From contig NZ_CP062976.1 of the NCBI RefSeq assembly GCF_014898075.1, forward strand, positions 2,356,001 to 2,420,000: a stretch of 64,000 nt of DNA. The letters are read 5' to 3'. Positions 53,970 to 62,352 of the stretch are shown here, in pieces. This DNA comes from Neisseria yangbaofengii (GTDB lineage: Bacteria; Pseudomonadota; Gammaproteobacteria; Burkholderiales; Neisseriaceae). The position numbers were made by a program, and so were the translations under genes. The notes beneath the pieces are model-generated. The model made no database searches. It saw nothing but the letters and a program-made list of their open reading frames with translations, and was not told where the DNA came from. How positions within the stretch are numbered: the stretch's first letter is position 1; every line of letters begins with the position of its first letter.

Positions 53970-54176
53970 TTAACGGTTTACCTGGCTGCCGATCACGCCG
54001 CCTAAGGCCGCACCGCCCAAAGTAGAAGCGGTATCGCCGCCCAACAGGTTACCTGCTACGCCGCCGACAACGGCGCCGGTTGCAGTATTGCGTTGAGAAG
54101 TCGACATGCCGGCACATGCGCTCAAAGACGCGGCAACGGCAATCAGGGCAAAGGTTTTGGTAATCATCGATTTCAT
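53970..54176 (-). CDS. Glycine-zipper lipoprotein (small 17-kDa-antigen/OsmB-like)
   Basis: A 68-residue lipoprotein. The signal peptide MKSMITKTFALIAVAASLSAC ends in a lipobox with Cys 21. The mature part is a glycine-zipper two-helix motif, GAVVGGVAGNLLGG and LGGAALGGVIGSQVNR, like OsmB and other small outer-membrane-associated lipoproteins. ATG 54176 begins the signal peptide; a longer frame back to 54236 is not supported. The function is unknown, probably envelope-related. It stands alone, convergent with waaA. Confidence 0.82.
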   Translation of the reverse strand: MKSMITKTFALIAVAASLSACAGMSTSQRNTATGAVVGGVAGNLLGGDTASTLGGAALGGVIGSQVNR

Positions 54177-54363
54177 AAAAGTCTCCAATCCAAAAGGATT
54201 TTTGTTGTTCGGTGTTGTGCAGCTAGTATGGCACAAACTTGGTTTAATAATATCTTGTAAAAGTAAAGACTCTTTAAACTAAGAAAATTTTTTTATGCGT
54301 GGCGCTTCTTTTGCAGCGGGTGTACACTATGGCGGCAATTTTACGAAGAATAGAGAATCAGCG

Positions 54364-54813
54364 ATGAGTATTTATGCAGTGGCACACATTGTGCATTTGT
54401 TTTGTGCGATTGCTTTTGTCGGCGGCGTGTTTTTTGAAATGCTGGTGTTGTCGGTCATGCACACCAAGCGCGTATCGCGCGAGGCCAGGCGCGAAGTGGA
54501 AAAAGCGATGTCGTATCGTGCCGTACGGGTAATGCCGCCGGTGGTGATTGTGTTGTTTTTGTCCGGCTTGGTGATGGTGTTTGAGCGCTATGTGCCGGTG
54601 TTCCATCAGCCGTTTGCATCGTCTTTCGGCACCATGCTGTTTCTCAAAGTTTTGCTGGCGTTCAGCGTGTTGCTGCATTTTGCCATCGCCGTGGTCAAAA
54701 TGGCGCGCGGCACGTTAACCGTGGGTTGGTCGAAATACATTCATGCCGTGGTGTTTACCCACATGCTGCTGATTGTGTTTTTCGCCAAAGCGATGTTTTA
54801 TTGGGTGTTGTAA
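54364..54813 (+). CDS. CopD-like four-helix membrane protein
   Basis: A 149-residue inner-membrane protein with four predicted helices. His residues recur on the membrane faces (AHIVHLF near the start, MHTKR, LLHFAIA, IHAVVFTHMLL), a pattern seen in the CopD/copper-resistance-D and related haem-binding membrane families. Which function applies is not decidable. ATG 54364 is preferred over an upstream in-frame ATG at 54295, because the extra 23 residues are hydrophilic and precede the first helix. It is monocistronic with an uptake-sequence terminator. Confidence 0.7.
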   Translation: MSIYAVAHIVHLFCAIAFVGGVFFEMLVLSVMHTKRVSREARREVEKAMSYRAVRVMPPVVIVLFLSGLVMVFERYVPVFHQPFASSFGTMLFLKVLLAFSVLLHFAIAVVKMARGTLTVGWSKYIHAVVFTHMLLIVFFAKAMFYWVL

Positions 54814-54830
54814 TACCGAGATTAAAAAGG

Positions 54831-54863
54831 AAAAGGCCGTCTGAATGTTCAGACGGCCTTTTT
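54831..54863 (+). terminator. Uptake-sequence terminator of the CopD-like gene
   Basis: AAAAGGCCGTCTGAA pairs with TTCAGACGGCCTTTT around TG, followed by TT. It lies 18 bp after the stop codon. Confidence 0.85.
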
Positions 54864-54875
54864 TCAGCAGGGTAC

Positions 54876-54982
54876 TATAGTGAATCCACTTTAAAATAGT
54901 ACGGCGTTGGTTCGCCTAACCGTATTATCTATACTGTTTTCGGCTCACCGCCTTGTCCTATTTTTAAAGTGAATCCACGATA
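54876..54982. mobile_element. Correia-type element (near-intact)
   Basis: Starts TATAGTGAATCCACTTTAAAATAG and ends GTGAATCCACGATA, with the same interior as the copy at 12195 (one extra T in the right arm, and GTTTTC for GTCTTC). Its right end lies 4 bp from the stop codon of the Ala-rich lipoprotein gene, so that gene's transcripts probably run into the element. Confidence 0.85.
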
Positions 54983-54985
54983 AAA

Positions 54986-55309
54986 TTATTTAGTGGCTGC
55001 GTCTTTGGCTTCTTGAGCCGCGTCTTTCGCTGCTTCAACGGCGTTTTCCGCTGCATTTTTTGCATCAGCCGCTGCTTCTTTGGCTGCGTCAGCTGCATCG
55101 TTTGCCGCAGCTTTGGCATCGTTTTTGGCATCAGTCATTGCCGAAGCAGCGTTATCAGTCGCTTCTTTTACCGCAGCGGCTGCATCGTTTGCAGCGTTTT
55201 TGGCATCAGAGGCTACGGCTTGAGCCGCTTCTTTAGATTCTTGTTTGGCTTCTTGTGAACAAGCCGCCAAACCGGCTACCATCATCGCAGCAATCAGAAA
55301 TTTTTTCAT
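54986..55309 (-). CDS. Ala-rich coiled-coil lipoprotein
   Basis: A 107-residue lipoprotein. Signal peptide MKKFLIAAMMVAGLAAC has the lipobox Cys at 17. The mature part is almost entirely Ala, Lys, Asp, Glu and Asn in repeating blocks such as SDAKNAANDAAAAVKEA, TDAKNDAKAAANDAADA and KEAAADAKNAAENA. The periodicity of about 11 residues resembles LEA-like or Lpp-like amphipathic helices. It probably forms a long outer-membrane-tethered helix. No function is recognised. A longer upstream frame to 55426 overlaps the tRNA promoter and is rejected. The Correia element abuts its stop codon. Confidence 0.78.
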   Translation of the reverse strand: MKKFLIAAMMVAGLAACSQEAKQESKEAAQAVASDAKNAANDAAAAVKEATDNAASAMTDAKNDAKAAANDAADAAKEAAADAKNAAENAVEAAKDAAQEAKDAATK

Positions 55310-55433
55310 ATTTTGTCCTTTCATTATCAACGTATCGGTTTCGAGCCGATGGAAAATCATAGCACAGCGTATGCTTTGCGACAGCTTTATTTCGATAAAA
55401 AACGCCTGAAATAAAAATTTTTTCAAAAAAGTG

Positions 55434-55462
55434 TTGACAGTAAAAAAGCGGGTCTCTATAAT
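55434..55462 (+). promoter_or_regulatory. Consensus promoter of tRNA-Lys
   Basis: A perfect TTGACA (55434-55439) and a perfect TATAAT (55457-55462) with the ideal 17-bp spacer, ending 12 bp before the mature tRNA. It is the strongest sigma-70 promoter seen in the window. Confidence 0.92.
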
Positions 55463-55474
55463 AAGCGTCTTGTC

Positions 55475-55550
55475 GGGTCGTTAGCTCAGTCGGTAGAGCA
55501 GCGGACTTTTAATCCGTTGGTCGAAGGTTCGAATCCTTCACGACCCACCA
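55475..55550 (+). tRNA. tRNA-Lys (anticodon TTT)
   Basis: A 76-nt tRNA with all arms: acceptor GGGTCGT pairing ACGACCC, D-arm GCTCAGTCGGTAGAGC, anticodon stem GCGGA/TCCGT with loop CTTTTAA (anticodon TTT at 55508-55510), and T-arm with GGTTCGAATCC. CCA is encoded. It decodes AAA and AAG. It lies 190 bp ahead of lysS, the enzyme that charges it. Confidence 0.98.
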
Positions 55551-55558
55551 GATAAAGA

Positions 55559-55588
55559 AAACCTGCTTAGCAATAGGCAGGTTTTTTT
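55559..55588 (+). terminator. Intrinsic terminator of tRNA-Lys
   Basis: AAACCTGC (from 55558) pairs with GCAGGTTT around TTAGCAATAG, followed by a run of T. It lies 8 bp after the CCA end, so the tRNA is probably a separate transcript from lysS. Confidence 0.85.
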
Positions 55589-55737
55589 ACGCCTGTTGGA
55601 AAGGTTGTACGCGATTTCAGACGGCCTTTACCTTTACTAGATAAAACAAGCGGTTTCGCGTAAAATATGCGCAATTTTATTGATCTTCTCAAAAGGCTGT
55701 CTGAACCCGCGGCCTGTCTTTATTTTTGGAAAACACC

Positions 55738-57249
55738 ATGAGTGAACAGCACAATCCGTCTGTCGAGCCGCAACTTGACGAAAACCAAATCATGGCTTTG
55801 CGCCGTGAAAAACTCAACGATATCCGCAAAGTACGCAATGCCTATCCCAACGATTTCAAACGCGACAGCTTTGCCGCCGATTTGCACAACCAATACGATG
55901 CCTTAAGCAAAGAAGAGCTTGATTCGCAAGCCGTGCCGGTCAAAGTCGCCGGCCGCATGATGCTCAAACGCGCGATGGGTAAAGCCAGCTTTGCCACCAT
56001 TCAAGATGCCGGCGGCCAAATCCAGCTGTACATCAACAATCAAGGCGTGGGCGAAGCGGCGCACGATGATTTCAAACATTGGGATATGGGCGACATCGTC
56101 GGCGCGGAAGGGACTTTGTTCAAAACCAACCATGGCGAATTGACCGTGCGCGTGTCGGCGATTCATCTGTTAAGCAAATCGCTGCGCCCGATGCCGGACA
56201 AACACAAAGGTTTGGCAGATCAGGAAACCAAATACCGCCAGCGTTATGTGGATTTGATTGCCAACGAAGAATCACGCCGAACCTTCATCAAACGCAGCCG
56301 GATTATCCAATCGGTGCGCAATTTCATGGTGGGCGAGCAATATTTGGAAGTGGAAACGCCGATGATGCATCCGATTCCGGGCGGTGCTACGGCCAAACCG
56401 TTCGTCACCCATCACAATGCTTTGGATATTCCGCTGTATCTGCGTATCGCGCCGGAACTGTATCTGAAACGCTTGGTGGTCGGCGGCTTGGAGCGCGTGT
56501 TTGAGATTAACCGCAGCTTCCGCAACGAAGGTATGTCGGTGCGCCACAATCCCGAATTCACCATGATTGAGTTCTATGAAGCATTTTCCGATTACGAGCG
56601 CATGATGCAGATGGCGGAAGATATCATCCGCAGCGCATCGATGACCGTCAACGGCACCGCCAAAATCAGCTACAACGGCAAAGAAGTCGATTTGGAAAGC
56701 CCGTTTGAGCGCCTGACGATTTTGGATGCGATTAAAAAATACAACCCGCACTACACGGACGAGCAGTTGAACGATGCCGAATGGCTGAAAAAAGAAATCG
56801 TCAAACACGGCGAAAGCCTACCGCCTTCACCGGGCATCGGCAGCTTGCAATTGGCTTTGTTTGAAGGTTGCACCGAGCGCAAATTGTGGAATCCGACCTT
56901 CATCGTGGATTATCCGGTAGAAGTGTCGCCATTGGCACGCGCATCCGACAGTAAACCGGGCTTGACCGAGCGTTTTGAGCTGTTTGTGGTCGGCCGCGAA
57001 TTGGCCAACGGCTATTCCGAGTTGAACGATCCGGAAGACCAAGCCAACCGCTTCAAATCGCAAGTGGCGCAAAAAGATGCCGGCGATGATGAAGCCATGC
57101 ACTACGATGCCGACTACATCCGCGCGATGGAATACGGTTTGCCGCCGACCGGCGGTTGCGGTATCGGCATTGACCGCTTGGTGATGCTGCTGACCGATGC
57201 GCAAACCATCCGCGATGTGATTTTGTTCCCGCAAATGCGTCCGGAATAA
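55738..57249 (+). CDS. lysS: Lysyl-tRNA synthetase, class II
   Basis: A 503-residue cytosolic enzyme that charges tRNA-Lys. An N-terminal OB-fold anticodon-binding domain (about 50-170, with [21 protein letters not shown]) precedes the class II catalytic core. Motif 2 shows [21 protein letters not shown] and motif 3 [15 protein letters not shown]. Length and motifs match the standard bacterial class II LysRS. ATG 55738 is chosen over an upstream TTG at 55726. A degenerate uptake sequence with a C-to-T change lies at about 55693. Confidence 0.97.
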   Translation: MSEQHNPSVEPQLDENQIMALRREKLNDIRKVRNAYPNDFKRDSFAADLHNQYDALSKEELDSQAVPVKVAGRMMLKRAMGKASFATIQDAGGQIQLYINNQGVGEAAHDDFKHWDMGDIVGAEGTLFKTNHGELTVRVSAIHLLSKSLRPMPDKHKGLADQETKYRQRYVDLIANEESRRTFIKRSRIIQSVRNFMVGEQYLEVETPMMHPIPGGATAKPFVTHHNALDIPLYLRIAPELYLKRLVVGGLERVFEINRSFRNEGMSVRHNPEFTMIEFYEAFSDYERMMQMAEDIIRSASMTVNGTAKISYNGKEVDLESPFERLTILDAIKKYNPHYTDEQLNDAEWLKKEIVKHGESLPPSPGIGSLQLALFEGCTERKLWNPTFIVDYPVEVSPLARASDSKPGLTERFELFVVGRELANGYSELNDPEDQANRFKSQVAQKDAGDDEAMHYDADYIRAMEYGLPPTGGCGIGIDRLVMLLTDAQTIRDVILFPQMRPE

Positions 57250-57260
57250 GTTTTGTTTTC

Positions 57261-57292
57261 AAGGCCGTCTGAAACGTTTCAGACGGCCTTTT
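57261..57292 (+). terminator. Uptake-sequence terminator of lysS
   Basis: AAGGCCGTCTGAAAC and GTTTCAGACGGCCTT are contiguous, giving a 15-bp stem followed by TT, 12 bp after the stop codon. Confidence 0.85.
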
Positions 57293-57363
57293 AGCGTAAA
57301 TCACCGTATGTGACAGCATTAAAGATGTTGGCATTTCTGAAAATACAACCGTTTAAACAGTCG

Positions 57364-57393
57364 TTTACACAAATATCAACAATCTGATACAAT
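57364..57393 (+). promoter_or_regulatory. Promoter of the AGCS symporter gene
   Basis: TTTACA (57364-57369) and TACAAT (57388-57393), 18 bp apart, with a TG at 57385-57386 that makes an extended -10. A full uptake-sequence hairpin lies between this promoter and the gene. Confidence 0.6.
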
Positions 57394-57413
57394 TGTTTAC
57401 AATTCATTATTCA

Positions 57414-57445
57414 TTCAGACGGCCTGATTTAAAAGGCCGTCTGAA
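57414..57445 (+). promoter_or_regulatory. Uptake-sequence hairpin in the symporter leader
   Basis: TTCAGACGGCCT (57414-57425) pairs with AGGCCGTCTGAA (57434-57445). It would form in the 5' untranslated RNA, 26 nt before the start codon, and could affect transcript elongation or translation. Confidence 0.45.
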
Positions 57446-57471
57446 ACCGTTTTTGATTTTGAAAGGTGATT

Positions 57472-58890
57472 ATGACCGAATCTTTACACCAATGGGTCAC
57501 GGCTATTAACGAGCCGCTTTGGAACGGCCTGATTTTCTTGTTGCTGGGCGCGGGTTTGTTTTTTACCGTAGCGACCGGCTTTGTACAGTTCCGCCTGTTT
57601 GGGCAAAGTGTCAAAGCAATGCTCGGCGGCCGCAAACAGGGCGATGACCCGCACGGGATTACGCCGTTTCAGGCGTTTGTAACCGGCTTGGCGAGCCGTG
57701 TCGGTGTCGGCAATATTGCCGGTGTGGCGATTGCCATCAGCGTCGGCGGCCCGGGTGCGGTGTTTTGGATGTGGCTGGTGGCTTTAATCGGCATGAGTTC
57801 TGCTTTTGCCGAATCCTCGCTGGCGCAGTTGTTTAAAATCCGCGATTACGACAACCATCATTTCCGCGGTGGCCCGGCGTATTATATTACCCAAGGTTTG
57901 GGTCAGCGCTGGTTGGGTGTATTGTTCGCCCTGAGCCTGATTTTCTGTTTCGGCTTTGTGTATGAAGCGGTGCAGGCCAACTCGATTGTGGCGGCGGCCG
58001 AAGTGGCGTGGGGCTGGAACAAACACGCTGTCGGCGTGGGTTTGGTGATTCTGACAGCTCCGATTATTTTCGGCGGTATCCGCCGTGTGGCCCGTTGGTC
58101 GGAAGCGATTGTGCCGGTGATGGCAACGCTGTATCTGCTGATGGCGCTGTATGTGATTGCGACCAATATTTCTATGGTGCCGCACGTGTTTGCGCTGATT
58201 TTCAACAATGCCTTCCATTGGGATTCGGCCGGCGGCGGCCTGTTGGGCGGTTTGATTTCGCAAACCATGATGATGGGCATCAAGCGGGGTCTGTATTCTA
58301 ACGAAGCCGGTCAGGGTTCGGCACCGAATGCGGCGGCAGCGGCCGAGGTAAAACACCCGGTGTCGCAAGGTATGATTCAAATGCTGGGCGTGTTTGTCGA
58401 TACCATGATTGTCTGCTCGTGTACCGCCTTTATCGTGTTGATGTCGGATGTTCAGTTCGGATCGGACTTGAGCGGCGTGCAGCTGACACAGGCGGCGATT
58501 GTCAGCCATGTGGGCAACTGGGGCGCCGATTTCTTGGCGGTGGTGCTGTTTATGTTTGCCTTCTCGACCATTATCGGCAACTATGCCTACGCTGAATCGA
58601 ATGTTCAGTTTATCAAGAGCAACTGGCTGATTCTGACTATCTTCCGCATGGGCGTGCTGGGCATGGTGTATTTCGGCTCGGTTACCAGTGTGCCGCTGGT
58701 GTGGGACATGGCGGATATGGCGATGGGTACGATGGCGTGGATTAACCTGATTGCGATTTTGCTGCTGTCACCGCTGGTGTTCCTGCTGTTGAAAGACTAC
58801 ACCGCTAAGTTGAAAATGGGCAGAGAGCCTGAATTCAAATTGTCGGAACATCCGGGTTTGAAGCGCAAAGTTAAATCGGATATTTGGTAA
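57472..58890 (+). CDS. Sodium:alanine symporter (AGCS family)
   Basis: A 472-residue inner-membrane carrier of the alanine/glycine:cation symporter family, importing alanine or glycine with sodium. About 10-11 helices. Family motifs are GDDPHGITPFQAFVTGLASRVGVGNIAGVA, GPGAVFWMWLVALIGMSSAFAE, RGGPAYYI and GLYSNEAGQGSAPNAAAAA. ATG 57472 follows GAAAGGTG; a GTG two codons earlier is possible. It is monocistronic, with its own promoter and terminator. Confidence 0.92.
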   Translation: MTESLHQWVTAINEPLWNGLIFLLLGAGLFFTVATGFVQFRLFGQSVKAMLGGRKQGDDPHGITPFQAFVTGLASRVGVGNIAGVAIAISVGGPGAVFWMWLVALIGMSSAFAESSLAQLFKIRDYDNHHFRGGPAYYITQGLGQRWLGVLFALSLIFCFGFVYEAVQANSIVAAAEVAWGWNKHAVGVGLVILTAPIIFGGIRRVARWSEAIVPVMATLYLLMALYVIATNISMVPHVFALIFNNAFHWDSAGGGLLGGLISQTMMMGIKRGLYSNEAGQGSAPNAAAAAEVKHPVSQGMIQMLGVFVDTMIVCSCTAFIVLMSDVQFGSDLSGVQLTQAAIVSHVGNWGADFLAVVLFMFAFSTIIGNYAYAESNVQFIKSNWLILTIFRMGVLGMVYFGSVTSVPLVWDMADMAMGTMAWINLIAILLLSPLVFLLLKDYTAKLKMGREPEFKLSEHPGLKRKVKSDIW

Positions 58891-58901
58891 GAGCAATCAA
58901 C

Positions 58902-58936
58902 AAAGGCCGTCTGAAAACGTTTTCAGACGGCCTTTT
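58902..58936 (+). terminator. Uptake-sequence terminator of the symporter gene
   Basis: AAAGGCCGTCTGAAAAC and GTTTTCAGACGGCCTTT are contiguous, followed by TT, 12 bp after the stop codon. Confidence 0.85.
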
Positions 58937-59007
58937 TATGTTTCGCTGCTTGCTCAAATGATTGAATAATCACATAATATTCATATTGTTTAGTTAGGGG
59001 GAATGTC

Positions 59008-59454
59008 ATGCCGTTACCCACACGCAGCAAAACGTTGATACAAGATGACAGTAGCGGATTTGAGTTTGCACAAGACATGCTGCAAGGCGATGCGACTTAT
59101 GCCATTAATTTTGACCGGATTCAGTTTCACCCTAAAAAGGGTTATCTGATTTTTGAATATTTGCGCTGCCACGAATCGCAATCGGTCAATCCGCATACCT
59201 CACATCCTAATCGCTATTTTCAGAAAAACAAATTCAAATTTTTATCCTTATTCAAAATCGCCCAAGATTTAAACGCCACTTTATATTTGGTTAATTACGC
59301 CGCAAAAGGAACGCCGCATGCGGACAAAGTACGTTTGATGAAGGTGGTGAACGTGGATGAAGTGCGCAGCGAGCCGGTAGAAACCATTAATGTCGAAACC
59401 ACACGTAAAGCATTCAGTGCATGGTTTCGTAAGCTAAATCGGGAGTGCTGTTGA
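59008..59454 (+). CDS. Unassigned 148-residue protein
   Basis: A soluble 148-residue protein without signal peptide or membrane segment. A strong GGGGGA ribosome site precedes the ATG. The layout INFDRIQFHPKKGYLIFEYLRC, then KNKFKFLSLFKIAQDLNATLYLVNYA, then VRLMKVVNVDEV vaguely recalls an Asp...Glu...Lys nuclease-like core with alternating strands and helices, but no convincing motif can be shown. Codon use is less GC-rich than neighbouring genes. It is convergent with oxyR. I do not recognise the family; a horizontally acquired gene is possible. Confidence 0.6.
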   Translation: MPLPTRSKTLIQDDSSGFEFAQDMLQGDATYAINFDRIQFHPKKGYLIFEYLRCHESQSVNPHTSHPNRYFQKNKFKFLSLFKIAQDLNATLYLVNYAAKGTPHADKVRLMKVVNVDEVRSEPVETINVETTRKAFSAWFRKLNRECC

Positions 59455-59461
59455 AAACAAT

Positions 59462-59494
59462 AAAAAGGCCGTCTGAATTTCAGACGGCCTTTTT
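59462..59494. terminator. Bidirectional uptake-sequence terminator
   Basis: AAAAAGGCCGTCTGAA pairs with TTCAGACGGCCTTTTT with a minimal loop. It separates the convergent unassigned gene and oxyR. Confidence 0.85.
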
Positions 59495-59506
59495 TGATGA
59501 ATCCAC

Positions 59507-60427
59507 TTAATCTTTCACAAACGACACACCGTTTAATTGCGAATTCAAAATAGCGGCGCGCAAAGCGGTCAAGGCTTTCGGGCGCACGAAATTGCGGCGG
59601 TAAGCCAGCACCACGCGGCGGGCGGGTGCAGTGCCCTCAAACGGAATGATGCTAAACAATAAGTGATCGTTTTCCGTCAGGGCGGTAGCCGGCATCACGC
59701 TGATGGCCAAGCCACTGGCAACCATGTGGCGGATGGTGTTGATGGAGCTGCCCTGCAAGGTATTGGTCAAGCCTTGGATTTTTTGCTTGGCGGCCAATTC
59801 CGAGCAGCTCGACAATACCTGGTCACGCAAGCAGTTGCCTTCGGTCAAAAGCAATACTTGTTCTTCGGCCAACATACTTGGGGTGATGGCATCCAGCTCT
59901 TCAAACAGATGGCCTTTGGGTACAATCACGAAGAACGGTTCGTCATACAATGGCTCGGTCACAATACCCGGCTCTTGGAAAGGTTCCGCCACCACGATGG
60001 CATCCAAATCGCCGCGTTTGAGCGATTCGGTCAGCGTGTAGGTGTAGTGTTCTTCGAGCATCAGCGGCATTTTCGGCGCGGTGTCGCGCAGCGAAACAAT
60101 CAGCTTCGGCAACAAATAAGGGGCAACGGTGAAAATCAGACCCAGCTTGAATGCGCCTTCCAATTCGTTTTGTTCTTCATTGGCCAAATGCTTGATTAAA
60201 TCGGCTTCTTCCAATACACGGCGGGCTTGGGCAACAATGCGTTCGCCCGCTTCGGTGGTGATGATGTCGTTGCTGCTGCGGTCAAACAGAGAAACCGACA
60301 GCTCTTCTTCCAGCTTTTTAATCGCAATGGAAAGGGTAGGCTGGCTGACAAAGCAGCGTCGCGCCGCGCGGCCGAAATGGCGCTCTTGGGCAACGGCTAC
60401 GATGTAACGCAATTCGGTTAAAGTCAT
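59507..60427 (-). CDS. oxyR: Hydrogen peroxide-sensing LysR-type regulator
   Basis: A 306-residue LysR-family regulator. The N-terminal winged helix-turn-helix spans about 1-60 ([37 protein letters not shown]). The redox switch is intact: Cys 199 and Cys 208 lie in [13 protein letters not shown], exactly the E. coli OxyR positions. Peroxide forms a disulfide that alters binding at antioxidant promoters such as katA. Its ATG overlaps the minE stop codon (ATGA), so it is the last gene of a minC-minD-minE-oxyR operon, an arrangement known from Neisseria. Confidence 0.96.
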   Translation of the reverse strand: MTLTELRYIVAVAQERHFGRAARRCFVSQPTLSIAIKKLEEELSVSLFDRSSNDIITTEAGERIVAQARRVLEEADLIKHLANEEQNELEGAFKLGLIFTVAPYLLPKLIVSLRDTAPKMPLMLEEHYTYTLTESLKRGDLDAIVVAEPFQEPGIVTEPLYDEPFFVIVPKGHLFEELDAITPSMLAEEQVLLLTEGNCLRDQVLSSCSELAAKQKIQGLTNTLQGSSINTIRHMVASGLAISVMPATALTENDHLLFSIIPFEGTAPARRVVLAYRRNFVRPKALTALRAAILNSQLNGVSFVKD

Positions 60428-60699
60428 TCAGCGGCCTTTTTTTGTTCAGGCAGGGTAATGTTCAATTCAAGAACGTCCAAGCCGTCTTGTTTCTCTTGAG
60501 AAATGCGGATATCGTCTAAGGAAACATTCACATACTTAGACAGAACTTCCAGCAGCTCTTTGCGTAGTGTCGGCAGGTAATCCGGCGCTCCGTTACCGTT
60601 TTCATTGGCACGTTCTTGCGCAATGATGATTTGCAGGCGGTCGCGTGCCACTTCGGCGGTTTTCGGTTTTCTGCCGAACAGGATATCTAACAAAGACAT
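60424..60699 (-). CDS. minE: Division-site topological factor MinE
   Basis: A 91-residue protein that stimulates MinD ATPase and restricts MinCD inhibition away from mid-cell. The N-terminal membrane-targeting and MinD-binding part ([31 protein letters not shown]) and the C-terminal dimerisation domain ([25 protein letters not shown]) are both typical. It is the third gene of the operon, 3 bp after minD, and overlaps oxyR by 4 bp. Confidence 0.96.
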   Translation of the reverse strand: MSLLDILFGRKPKTAEVARDRLQIIIAQERANENGNGAPDYLPTLRKELLEVLSKYVNVSLDDIRISQEKQDGLDVLELNITLPEQKKAAE

Positions 60700-60702
60700 G
60701 GC

Positions 60703-61518
60703 TTAACCTCCGAACAAGCGTTTGAAGAAGCCTTTTTTCTCTGCTTCGAGGAAACGCATTTCGCGATTTTCACCCAGCAGACGGGCAATCACGTCTTTAT
60801 AGGCTTCGGCAGCTGCCGCGCTGTTTTGGTGAATCACCGGTTCGCCGGCATTGGAAGCCTGCAAAACATTTTGTGATTCAGGAATCACGCCCAACAACGG
60901 AATACGCAAGATGTCGCAAATGTCTTGCACCGACAGCATTTCGCCTTTTTCCACGCGCTCAGGCGAGTAGCGGGTAATCAGCAAATGCTCTTTCACGCTG
61001 CCGCCTTGTTCGGCTTTGCGCGATTTGCTCTGCAAAATGCCCAAGATGCGGTCAGAGTCGCGCACGCTTGATACTTCAGGGTTGGTGGTGATGATGGCTT
61101 CGTCGGCAAAATACAAGGCCATCAATGCGCCTTGTTCGATACCGGCAGGCGAGTCGCAGATGATGTATTCGAAGCCCAGTTTTTTACCGGCCAATTCTTC
61201 CATTACTTTTTCCACGCCTTCGCGGCTCAAGGCATCTTTGTCGCGGGTTTGCGAAGCCGGCAGAATAAACAGGTTTTCGCAGTTTTTGTCTTTAATCAGG
61301 GCTTGGTTCAGCGTGGCTTCGCCTTGAATCACGTTGATTAAGTCGTACACAACGCGGCGTTCGCAGCCCATAATCAAGTCAAGGTTACGCAAGCCGACGT
61401 CGAAGTCGATCACGGCGGTTTTGTGGCCGCGCAAGGCCAAACCGGTTGCAATGCTGGCGCTGGTGGTGGTTTTGCCCACGCCGCCTTTACCTGAGGTTAC
61501 TACAATAATTTTTGCCAC
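60703..61518 (-). CDS. minD: Septum site-determining ATPase MinD
   Basis: A 271-residue ParA-type ATPase that binds the membrane with ATP and recruits MinC. The deviant Walker A GKGGVGKTT is at 10-18, with Lys 11 and Lys 16. The switch regions DFDVGLRNLD and CDSPAGIEQGA are intact. The C-terminal amphipathic membrane-targeting helix is FLEAEKKGFFKRLFGG. It is the second gene of the operon, 42 bp after minC. Confidence 0.97.
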   Translation of the reverse strand: MAKIIVVTSGKGGVGKTTTSASIATGLALRGHKTAVIDFDVGLRNLDLIMGCERRVVYDLINVIQGEATLNQALIKDKNCENLFILPASQTRDKDALSREGVEKVMEELAGKKLGFEYIICDSPAGIEQGALMALYFADEAIITTNPEVSSVRDSDRILGILQSKSRKAEQGGSVKEHLLITRYSPERVEKGEMLSVQDICDILRIPLLGVIPESQNVLQASNAGEPVIHQNSAAAAEAYKDVIARLLGENREMRFLEAEKKGFFKRLFGG

Positions 61519-61560
61519 GATATTTCCTTTTCAGATACTCAAATTTAAGATTTTAAAACA

Positions 61561-62271
61561 TTATTCGGTGTCGATTGCGCTGATGACCAAGCGGTTGTCT
61601 TGCAGTGAAACTTGCACCGCGCGTTTGTGCAGGTGTTCGGGTAAATCCTGCTCGAAATTGCGGTAAATGCCGGCTACGGAAACCAATTCGGCCTGCATGG
61701 AATGGATGAAAATACGTGCGTTGGCGTTGCCTTTGGCACCGGCCAATGCACGGCCGCGCATAGGGGCGTAAATGTGGATGTTGCCGTCGGCAATCAGTTC
61801 CGCGCCTTGGCTGACGATACCGGTGACGATTAAATCGCCGTTTTCCGCGTAAACCTGCTGACCTGTGCGCACAGGGGTGCTGATCAATACGGTCGGATTA
61901 CTGATGACGGTGGCGGATACGGCTTTAATGCCGGCCGGTTGCAATTGCGGCGGCTGCGGCGTATCCGATTTCTCTCCGCGGCTGAACACCAAATGATAGC
62001 GTGCGGCATAGGCTGCCCATGCTTCATTGTCGTGGCGCAAGCCCAAAATCTGCATGCCGTAGCGGGCAAACAGTGAAATCACAGCGGCCAAATCCAATGA
62101 TTCCGGATGCTCGAAATCCTGTACATCCAAAACAAACGGCACAATTTCCAAGCCTTGATATTGGCCGGTACGCTGGCGCAGAAATTCTTCCAATTCAGTT
62201 AAATCTGCGGTGTGCAGATGAATAGCCAACACATCCAATCGTGCCGACTTAACGTCAAACGCGGGTTTCAT
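61561..62271 (-). CDS. minC: Septum formation inhibitor MinC
   Basis: A 236-residue FtsZ-assembly inhibitor. The N-terminal domain (1-105) binds FtsZ. A Pro/Gln-rich linker (about 118-126) leads to the C-terminal right-handed beta-helix, which binds MinD: TPVRTGQQVYAENGDLIVTG, GAELIADGNIHIYAPMRGRALAG and ARIFIHSMQAELVSVAG. It heads the minCDE-oxyR operon; the promoter lies within the 81-bp divergent gap with the next gene. Confidence 0.96.
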   Translation of the reverse strand: MKPAFDVKSARLDVLAIHLHTADLTELEEFLRQRTGQYQGLEIVPFVLDVQDFEHPESLDLAAVISLFARYGMQILGLRHDNEAWAAYAARYHLVFSRGEKSDTPQPPQLQPAGIKAVSATVISNPTVLISTPVRTGQQVYAENGDLIVTGIVSQGAELIADGNIHIYAPMRGRALAGAKGNANARIFIHSMQAELVSVAGIYRNFEQDLPEHLHKRAVQVSLQDNRLVISAIDTE

Positions 62272-62352
62272 AGTGAGTAAACAATAAAAAAATTTAATGA
62301 CGTAAGTTTACCGTGTTAATCTAAGCTATTCAATCCGTTTAGGCCGTCTGAA

